This document shows, piece after piece, positions 55,882-64,000 of a stretch of 64,000 nucleotides of DNA. Under the pieces are notes generated by a model. It was not told the origin of the DNA and did not search any database. It was given only the letters and a program-made list of their open reading frames with translations. The DNA comes from Channallabes apus (Eukaryota; Chordata; Actinopteri; Siluriformes; Clariidae), in assembly GCA_030522415.1 (NCBI GenBank), contig CM060121.1, positions 14,479,142 through 14,543,141 on the forward strand, written 5' to 3'. Numbering within the stretch: position 1 is the stretch's first letter; the number at the start of each line of letters is the position of its first letter. Made by a program: the position numbers and the translations under genes.

Positions 55882-58800
55882 GCGGAGGGAGAGACTCACC
55901 GGGCCCACTCCTGATCTCCACCACTACCAACGCCACCATCTCTCGCCTTACGGTTCAGGTATCCCTCCAAATTGGCCACAAACGAGTCCGAAGTACTGCG
56001 TTCATCGACTCCTGGGCAGCAGGTAACTTCACTGACTCTTCTTATGCCAAAAATTGGGGGTAAAATTTGAGGCGTTATCCCAGCCCGTTCGGATCACCTC
56101 CATCGACGGTCGGCCCCTATCTACCAGCCCAATCACCACCCAGACTCAACCCATCACCCTCCTCATCGATCAACACCGCGAACCCCTCAGATTTCACGTC
56201 ACCTCCATCTCATCTCCTCCTATCATCCTGGGACACCCGTGGCTCCTGCAACACGACCCTCTCATTTCCTGGACACAACACCGAATTTTACAATGGGGCG
56301 CGACCTGTCCGAGGCCCCCGACATCGACACCAACGCCATTCCCGAGTCCTATAGGGACCTGGCAGAGGTATTTTGCAAGCGGCGGGCCATCCATCTTCCT
56401 CCACACCGCCCATATGATCTCGCCATCGACCTACAACCAGGCGCAGTCCCACCCCGCGGCCAACTCTACTCCTTAACATCAACAGAGATGCAGGCGATGG
56501 AGGAATATATAACCAACGCCCTCCGCCAGGGGACCATCAGGCCCTCCTCCTCACCTGCTGCCGCGGGGTTCTTCTTCGTAAAGAAGAGGGGGGGTGAACT
56601 TCGCCCATGTGTCGACTATCGGGGGCTCAACAACATCACAATAAAAAACCGACACCCTCTGCCTCTTACCAACTCTGCCCTGGACGCCCTCTCTGGTGCC
56701 ACCATCTTTACTAAGTTGGACCTCCGGAGCGCCTACAACTTGGTGCGCATTAGAGAGGGCGATGAGTGGAAGACGGCCTTCATCACCCCAACTGGACATT
56801 ACGAGAGTCTCGTAATCCCATTTGGACTGTGCAACGCCCCCGCCCCGCCGCCTTTCAACACCTGATAAACGATGTTCTTCGAGACATGTTAGGGCAGTGG
56901 GCGTTTGCATATCTGGATGACATCCTCATTTACTCCTGTACCGCTGAGGAACATACCCAGCACGTCAGGGCGGTTCTAAAGAGATTACTCGCCCATCAGC
57001 TGTACTGTAAGTTGGAAAAGTGCGCTTTTCACGAGCGCTCCACCACGTTCCTGGGCTTTGTCATCTCGCCCCAGGGTGTGGCCATGGACCCGCAGAAGCT
57101 GGAAGTTGTGCGTCATTGGCCCCTACCCAAGACCCTCAAGCAACTTCAACGGTTTCTCGGGTTTGCGAATTTCTACCGTCGCTTTATCCGGGACTACAGT
57201 ACAGTTGCCGCCCCCCTAACCGCTCTGACTCGTCCCTCCTCTCTCCCTTTCCGCCTCAACTCTACTGCCATCTCCGCCTTCAACAGACTTTGTGACCGCT
57301 TTACCACCACTCCCATCCTCCTCCATCCTGACACCAGTAAACCATTCGTTGTTGAGGTGGACGCTTCAGATGTGGGCGCTGGAGCTGTTCTCTCACAACG
57401 AGGTCCAGATCAGAAACTACACCCATGTAGTTTCTTCTCCAAAAAATTTTACACCACTCAGCAGCGATACGGGGTAGGGGACTGCGAGCTGCTGGCCATA
57501 AAGTGGGCTTTGGAGGAATGGCGTCACTGGCTCCAGGGCGCCAGGGAGCCATTCATCATCTGGACGGATCATCAAAACCTCATCACCATCAGAAGTTTGA
57601 AACAGCTCAACCCCAGACAGGCGCGATGGGCATTGTTCTTCGAACATTATAACTTCCACCTTTCATACCGCCCGGGGTCAAAAAACACCAAGGCAGATGC
57701 TCTCTCGCGACAACTCGAGATGGAGCCACCCCGGGCGGACCCCGCGCCTGTCCTACCCTCCTCCAGAATCATTGCACCACTTCACCTGGATCTGGAAACA
57801 AGGGTCCGCCAGGCACAGACCTTAGAGACCGAGCCGGTGCCGCCTGGACGACTCTACGTGCCCAACGCCATGAAGTCCGAGGTTCTTCTGTGGGGTCATT
57901 CGTCCACCATCGCAGGACATCAAGGCACGCAGTGCACCCTACGGTTCCTCCAACGGGACTTCTGGTGGCCATCAATGGCGAAGAACGTCAAAGAGTTCGT
58001 TCAGGCGTGCCCAGTGTGCGGCCGGGCCAAGAACCTCAATCAGCCCCCCTCCGGAGATCTTCAACCTCTCCCGGTTCCTCGTCGGCCCTGGACGCACATT
58101 GCCATCGACTTTGTCGTGGGCCTGCCGGCCTCGGACGGAAAGAACACCATCATGACCATTGTAGATCGTTTCTCTAAGGCCGTGCACTTGGTAGCCCTTG
58201 CCGGACTCCAGTCAGCCAAGGAAACAGCAGAGCTGATATTAGAGCACGTAATCCGTCTGCATGGGTTCCCCAAGGACATTGTCTCGGACAGAGGGCCCCA
58301 GTTCACAGCCAGGTTCTGGAAAGCCTTCTGCCATCTGATCAATTCAACCTGCAGTCTCTCATCTGGATACCACCCCCAGACTAACGGTCAGACGGAGCGG
58401 GCCAACCAACAACTGGAGCACTACCTGAGATGCTTTATTACCGATTGTCAGCGCTCCTGGGCTCGCTACCTCATCTGGGCAGAACTTTCACACAACCTCC
58501 ATGTCTCATCAGCCACGAAGCTAAGCCCATTTGAGGTATGCCACGGCTTCCAACCTTCGATGTTCAACCATCAAGAACCGGAGGTTGATGTGCCGTCAGC
58601 CCAACAATTGGTCCGCAGGTGTCGACGGCTGTGGACGCAAGCCAACCGAGCCATCCAACAAGCCAACGCCTGCTACACCATTCAACATCGCCGTCGACAC
58701 CCCCCGGGACAATTGTTCCACGTAGGTGACAAGGTATGGCTTTCCACCCAAAATCTTCACCTCCACACCGAGTCAAGGAAACTGTCACCTACAGTAGATT

Positions 58801-58933
58801 CATCGGCCCATACCGTATCACCCACCGGATAAACCCTGTCACCTACCGGCTCCAGCTGCCTGCGGCGCTCCGGATCCACCCAGTCTTCCACATCTCACAA
58901 TTAAAGCCCTTCATCACATCTCCCATGATATAA
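55882..58933 (+). pseudogene. pol: Gypsy pol: protease, RT, RNase H, integrase
   Basis: Protease AFIDSWAAGNFTD (the DSG catalytic triplet reads DSW, near 56005). RT with [32 protein letters not shown], the catalytic YLDD (56921-56932) and [15 protein letters not shown]. RNase H with VEVDASDVGAG and WTDHQNL. Integrase with CPVCGRAK zinc ligands and catalytic HIAIDFVVG, VSDRGPQFTARF, GQTERANQQLE, then the GPY/F module [22 protein letters not shown] to integrase is one open frame of 688 codons. Frameshifts near 55885, 56058, 56240-56290, 56848 and 58735-58790 break the rest. Confidence 0.93.
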
Positions 58934-59182
58934 CCCTCCCCCCCCTGCTCCTCCTCCTCGGATCATCGACGGTGGTCTCGCCTATACCGTGCGCCGGATC
59001 CTCGATTCGCACCATCGGGGCAGAGGTACTCAGTACCTGGTTGATTGGGAGGGTTACGGTCCCGAGGAGCGGTCTTGCATTCCGGCCCAGTTCATTCTCG
59101 ACCCCGAACTAATCCAAGACTACCTTCGTAGGGTATCCTCCACCCCAGGACCGTCGGGAGTCGGTCCTGGACAGGGGGGTAC
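58934..59182 (+). pseudogene. Chromodomain at the pol C-terminus and polypurine tract
   Basis: After a stop and another frameshift: [54 protein letters not shown]. Aromatic residues of the methyl-lysine cage type (Y, W) are present. Chromodomains direct integrase to marked chromatin (family knowledge). The purine-rich ACAGGGGGGTAC (59172-59182) before the 3' LTR primes plus-strand DNA. Confidence 0.88.
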
Positions 59183-59565
59183 TGTCATTGCTACACACAA
59201 TCTGCGGCCGGCACTAGGACCCGGAAGTAAGTCGGCCGCCTACCAGGAAGTATAAGAGGAGTAAACAAATGGTGGCTTACCGCTCAGTCATTGAGTTCGG
59301 CCCATGTTGGTTAACGTTGGCTTTCTTCAAACCGTGAGTACTCACTGTGTTTTGGTTATCGCTTCTTACCGTTGTGTGTGTGTGTATTTATAGGACGCGG
59401 GTTAAATTTGTGTTTTTCCCTTGCTCCCCTTTCGTGAGAGTCCTTAAACTAAATCGCGTGGTTATCCTGCCTACTCGCCGTTACTCCGCATTTGGGTCCA
59501 CGCTACATTGGGCTAACCGCTAAAGCTACGTCTTCTGGTCACCTCAGGTTAGTTCATCTCTGACA
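59183..59565 (+). repeat. 3' LTR of the gypsy element
   Basis: 383 bp, TGTCATTGCT to CTCTGACA. Keeps the TATAAG box and GCTCAGTCATT (59282-59292). Confidence 0.92.
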
Positions 59566-61796
59566 GCGTCGCAGTTATTCATAATGATAATCTGTCTATA
59601 GCACAAAAACACGGACACAAATTTAACTCATTTGAAATTATCTATAGTAACATAAGTCTATTTAAGTATATTAAATCAGCTCAGTCGATTCCACTAATTA
59701 TAATTTACAGACCTCCAGGGCCGTATTCTGAATTTCTTAGTGAATTTGCAGATTTCGTCTCAGACCTGGTCGTTTCTGTAGACAAAGTGATAATTGCTGG
59801 AGATTTTAACATTCATTTTGAGAATCCAGAAGACCCTCTGAGAACAGCATTTATGTCCATACTGGACTCCGTAGGCGTAAATCAGTGTGTAGTAGGACCC
59901 ACTCATAAAGCAGGTCACACTTTAGATTTAGTAATATTCTTCGGATTAATTATAAGAAATGTATTCACAATTCCACTGTCTGAAATTATCTCAGATCACT
60001 ATCTTGTCTCCATTCAAGTGTGTCACAGTGATAATGTACGCACAGCACCGCGCTACCGTATTAAACGTACATTCACATCAACTACCACACAGAGTTTTAT
60101 CAGTAATCTCCCAGAGTTACCAACTTCGATTAGGCCACCGTCTGACCCCACAGAACTCGATCAGGCGACTGAATATTTAGAGTCGACACTTCGTTGTACC
60201 TTAGATAATGTAGCTCCAGCTAAAAGAAAAATTATTAGAGATAAGAAACGCGCTCCCTGGTATAACGATCACACGTGCACTTTAAAACAGACTGCTCGGA
60301 AATTAGAGCGTAAATGGCGTCAAACTAAATTGTTGGTATTTCAAATAGCATGGAAAGAGAGCATCCTGAACTATAGGAAAGCTCTTAGTGTAGCTAGATC
60401 AACGTATCTCTCCACTCTTATAGAAGAAAATAAAAATAATCCTAGATTTTTATTTAATACTGTAGCCAAATTAACCAGAAATAATACCACTACAGAAATC
60501 TCCACAACAACATCATGCAATAGTAAGGACTTCATGAACTTTTTTAATAATAAAATTGTAAATATCAGGCATAAAATTGAGGCTTTGAAACCAAACAATG
60601 TAATTGATACAGATGTTAACCTAGCCATGTCAGATTCAAACCTAGAATACTTTACTCCTCTTGAAGAGAATGAACTAATTTCACTCATCTCTTCTGCAAA
60701 TTCATCAACCTGTATATTAGATCCTATACCGACACATTTTCTTAAACAGATAGTACCAGTAATAACAGAACCGCTGTTGAGAATAATTAATTCCTCACTC
60801 AGCATTGGCTATGTTCCAAAATCTTTTAAAATAGCAGTTATCAAACCAATAATTAAGAAACCTGACCTCGACCCCTGTCAGCTGTCCAATTACAGGCCAA
60901 TATCAAACCTCCCCTTTATCTCTAAGATTCTGGAAAAGATAGTAGCGGAGCAGCTATGCTCATATCTACATAGAAATGGCATACATGCACTGTATCAGTC
61001 AGGATTTAGGCCTCATCACAGGACAGAAACAGCACTCGTTAAAGTAGTAAATGACCTCCTATTGGACTCTGATCAGGGTTGTGTAACTATGCTTGTATTA
61101 CTCGACCTCAGTGCAGCTTTTGACACTATTGATCATGCTATTCTTCTTCACAGATTAGAAAATGTAGTAGGAATTAAGGGTACAGCCCTCTCCTGGCTCA
61201 GATCCTATTTGACCGATCGTTATCAGTATGTAGACTTAAATGGTGATTATTCTGCATGTTCTCTAGTGGAGTTTGGCGTTCCGCAGGGTTCAGTTTTAGG
61301 CCCACTGCTTTTTTCCCCTTTACATGCTTCCTCTGGGCAACATAATCCGTAAGCATGGTATTAGTTTTCATTGTTATGCTGACGACACACAGCTATACGT
61401 CTCAACAAAACCTGATGAGAAAAACCATCCTACTAAAGTTGAGCAATATGTGCAGGACATAAGAAATTGGATGCTAATTAACTTCCTTCTGCTTAATCCG
61501 GATGAGACAGAAGTTCTAGTCATAGGACCGCATAGAAGTAAAATCTTAGATCACACCGTAACTTTAGATGGCCTTTCTGTTCCATCAAGTGCAACAATAA
61601 AAGACCTCGGCGTGATTATAGATTCAAGCCTTTCATTTGAAGCTCATGTAGATAACATCACCAGGATAGAATTCTTTCACCTCAGAAATATTGCCAAAAT
61701 AAGAAATATATTGTCGCTAAACGAAAAACTAGTTCATGATTTTATCACTTCTAGGTTGGACTATTGTAATGCCTTACTGTCTGGTTGTTCAGTTAC
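59566..61796 (+). pseudogene. ORF2: L2 LINE copy 2, ORF2 continuation
   Basis: Resumes in the endonuclease ([30 protein letters not shown]) and runs through a long open frame (59787-61352) to the RT box [14 protein letters not shown]. An extra C in the run near 61313 shifts the frame; the other frame continues with the intact catalytic [10 protein letters not shown] and on to ALLSGCSV. At 61796 it ends abruptly where the 750-bp repeat begins; the C-terminus and 3' tail are missing. It is almost identical to copy 1 over most of its length. Confidence 0.92.
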
Positions 61797-62545
61797 AGAT
61801 GTCGCCATTAAAAACGCGAGTTTCGAGAAAGGGGATCCCGTGACTTGCCGCGGCTTTGCGCGGCTGCGTGCGGGAAGCTGTGAACATGCCCTTCATTACC
61901 TGTAGGGGGCAGTCGTGTTTCAGTCTGAAGTATTGTGTGTCTACTGTAGCCGAAAATGTGTGCAAATTAAACTGCGCATGCGTGTTTGGAGACGCTGTGC
62001 CCGCGCTGTGTATCAGTCGGTTGTGGATCATCACGGAGGTTACAACACGGCGTGGCTGCAGCTGGAGTTTGTCGTGTTCGAGGTAAGTTTAGCTTTCTTT
62101 TTTGCATGTGATTCTCGCTTTCATGACTCCCAATTAATGTTCATCTTAATCTCAGGACGTACAATTAGCAATTTCAGTTTTTAATAGTGTGGAGATTCAC
62201 AAAACACCGTTTTCGTGTAAAAACCTGAACCTACGGAGCCCCCCAGGGGTCCTGTGGTAAATAAATAAATAAATAAAATAATAACGAACCGAGCGCGCGG
62301 ATTAATACACCGAGATGTGTGTTTCTTACCCCCACCCCGAGTGAAAACGGCGTGTTCAGACAAAGGCTCGCCAGTTAGATGCCATTTCTGAACAAACTGA
62401 GTCGTGTGTATTAAAGCATTAAATGGTAAAAGAGCACTAGCAATAAACGTTTTTTTTTCTGAAGCCGAACTTTATTAATGAGTTATGAGTAAAGAACCTG
62501 TACATATGTTCATACAGTATTGACAGCAGCTCTAATTTACTGCGG
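61797..62545 (+). repeat. 750-bp dispersed repeat, pair of 32545-33300
   Basis: ACAGATGTCGCCATTAAAAA, CCTTCATTACCTGTAGGGGG, GTGTTCGAGGTAAGTTTAGC, a TAAA microsatellite near 62262 and CTTTATTAATGAGTTATGAG, in the same order as the inverted copy at 32.5-33.3 kb. Short frames inside have no recognised domain. Confidence 0.88.
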
Positions 62546-62574
62546 TAAAGCCAGCCGCAGTTCAGAAAAACACG

Positions 62575-64000
62575 GTCAAGCCAGCCGCGGTTGATTTTAG
62601 TGCGCGCGATTATTACAGTGATTACGGTAGTTTCATGAACAACACAGAGAGAACGCGTTTTCAGAGCGCTTTTCTTGAAAAGCCCATCGTGATTGTGATG
62701 TGATATAAAAAGATGTCATGTTTCGAAACTGGTGTTTTGCATTTTTTGTTTTCCTTATTGTTTATAGGTGCGATGTCTAATGTTTTCTGTATATTTCTTC
62801 TTATTGTAAATGTAGATGTGTTTACAGATAAATTATATGCAAATTGAAGACAAAATAAATGATATACTCATTTTTAATCCCTCAGTTGTTTATTCATTTG
62901 ACCAATGCTCTATAATTTCTGTTATTTTTGAGTGCATTCATTAGGTGTAATGTCTGCAATGAAAGTAAATAGCAAAATAAGTTTACAATAGGTTTAAAAG
63001 TCTGAATCACTAATCAATACTTATCATAAAGGTGATATCAAGAATAATGACATTACACTAAAGAGGCCTATACAGACGTCATTTCTAATAAGTAAAAAAA
63101 AAATAACGGCCAATTATCATAGGAGGCGTCCCATACTATATACACACCTCATATGAAATTATTTTACTGCAGCATTTTTGAGATATGGGGCATTATTACA
63201 TTTTAAAGGGGTATACAGTCCCCATTTCTAATAAGTAGAAAAAAACAATGATAAGTTCTTATTCAGGACGTCCCATACTATATACACACCACATAAACTA
63301 TTTTACTGCAGCATTTTTGAGATATTGGACATTACACTTTAAAGGGGTATAAAGACCCCATTTCTAATAAGTAGAAAAAACAACCACCAGTTCTTATTCA
63401 GGACGTCCCATAGTATATACACACCGAATATGAAACAATTTTACTGCAGCATTTTTTAGATATGGGGCATATTACACTTTAAAGGGGTATAAAGTCCCCA
63501 TTTCTAATAAGTAGAAAAAAAACAATGATCAGTTATTAATCAGGACGCCCCATACTATATACACACCAAATATGAAACAATTTTACTGCAGCATTTTCAT
63601 CCTCATTATAGAAAACATTCATTGAAGAATAACTGCTACTTTTGAACAGTAAAACAAAATAAAAATCAATTCTGGTATTTAGAAAGACTAAATACATTAT
63701 TTTTAATAGTTTTCTACGAATTCTGCTGTAACATATCTACATAAATCAATTATTTGAATGGTGAAAATTTAAGAAAAATATTGTAACAGACAACCGTCAA
63801 AGTCACCAATAAATAACACGGATATTAAAGCAGAAATGCAAATAAATAAGCAAGTAAAAATTGACGAGCATGTTGTATTAACTCTCAGTCCTGGGCGTCT
63901 AAATGAAAAGCGCTCTGAAAGCGCGTTGTCTCTGTGTCGTTCCTGAAACTACCGTAATCACTGTAATATGTGCGCACACTAAAATCAATCGCGGCTGGCT
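62575..64000 (+). mobile_element. TIR DNA element with ~100-bp termini, truncated by window end
   Basis: AGCCAGCCGCGGTTGATTTT ... GATTACGGTAGTTTCATGAA ... GCGTTTTCAGAGCGCTTTTC (62575-62682) recurs inverted at 63907-64000, where the window ends within the terminal AGCCAGCCGCG. A partial duplicate of the tip lies at 62551-62565. No transposase frame; superfamily unknown. Confidence 0.8.
63040..63600 (+). repeat. ~140-bp satellite array inside the TIR element
   Basis: About four units with ATTTCTAATAAGTAGAAAAA starting at 63081, 63224, 63360 and 63500 (spacing 143, 136, 140). Each also contains ACGTCCCATACTATATACAC and TTTTACTGCAGCATTTT. Confidence 0.9.

Larger units (their letters stand above)
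54464..59565 (+). mobile_element. Full-length chromodomain Ty3/gypsy retrotransposon
   Basis: 5.1 kb with 5' LTR 54464-54847, gag, pol, chromodomain and 3' LTR 59183-59565. Ends are TGTCA...TGACA, with a 5-bp target duplication GCGTC (54459-54463 and 59566-59570). It sits inside L2 ORF2: joining the flanks at the duplication restores the order seen in copy 1 (12495). Several frameshifts make it non-functional. Confidence 0.95.

Noticed and set aside
57020..58788. Several antisense and alternate-frame open frames in pol
   Set aside because: Shadows of the 688-codon pol frame, which has all catalytic motifs.
63040..63600. CRISPR-like regular repeats
   Set aside because: Units of ~140 bp similar throughout, no short repeat/variable spacer pattern; a eukaryotic satellite.

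Overview
This window looks like teleost fish nuclear DNA (inferred; no species marker). It is AT-rich, intron-like sequence packed with transposable elements typical of fish: Tc1/mariner, hAT, PIF/Harbinger and piggyBac elements, L2-type LINEs with their tRNA SINE partners, chromodomain Ty3/gypsy, BEL/Pao and an ERV-like LTR element. No bacterial, phage or CRISPR feature is present. Almost every long open frame belongs to a mobile element. Only two places look like possible host exons: about 22.1-23.6 kb (+) and 29.6-32.3 kb (-).

Layout. 1-2.95 kb: a nearly intact Ty3/gypsy element on the minus strand, cut by the window edge. 3-10.3 kb: microsatellites, tRNA-Gly-like SINE pieces, a Tc1 remnant and two Harbinger-type MITE copies. 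10.3-15.3 kb: a LINE endonuclease scrap, a piggyBac MITE nested in a Tc1 end, a gypsy RNase H scrap fused to an L2 LINE (copy 1). 15.8-19.06 kb: a complete but non-coding LTR element with a proline-tRNA-like primer site and nearly identical LTRs. 19-25.7 kb: dispersed and inverted repeats, a small candidate spliced gene and a long hairpin. 25.8-29.2 kb: two copies of a TA-flanked DNA transposon, a SINE and a Harbinger MITE. 29.5-32.3 kb: a candidate host terminal exon and a hAT element with TIRs and an 8-bp target duplication. 32.5-34.3 kb: an arm of a 750-bp repeat and a tRNA-Ile(UAU) pseudogene that retains an intron. 34.7-41.5 kb: a 65-bp tandem array, a hAT remnant and a decayed BEL/Pao element. 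42-47.5 kb: a full SINE, a LINE split by a complete Tc1 element, and a gypsy chromodomain scrap. 47.7-52.6 kb: hAT-derived MITE-like units carrying tRNA-like segments, plus repeats. 52.9-61.8 kb: L2 LINE copy 2, split by a full-length chromodomain Ty3/gypsy with a 5-bp target duplication. 61.8-64 kb: the second arm of the 750-bp repeat, then a TIR element containing a ~140-bp satellite.

How the parts relate. The elements form a nested record: gypsy in L2, Tc1 in LINE, piggyBac in Tc1, BEL in hAT, SINE in DNA transposon. Autonomous elements sit beside their apparent parasites: a SINE shares a 3' tail with the L2 LINE, and short hAT derivatives share segments with the 30.5-kb hAT copy. Both large gypsy elements lack a tRNA primer site. 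Instead each carries, just after the 5' LTR, a short sequence complementary to a segment about 30 bp downstream of the LTR TATA box, the arrangement expected for Tf1/sushi-type self-priming.
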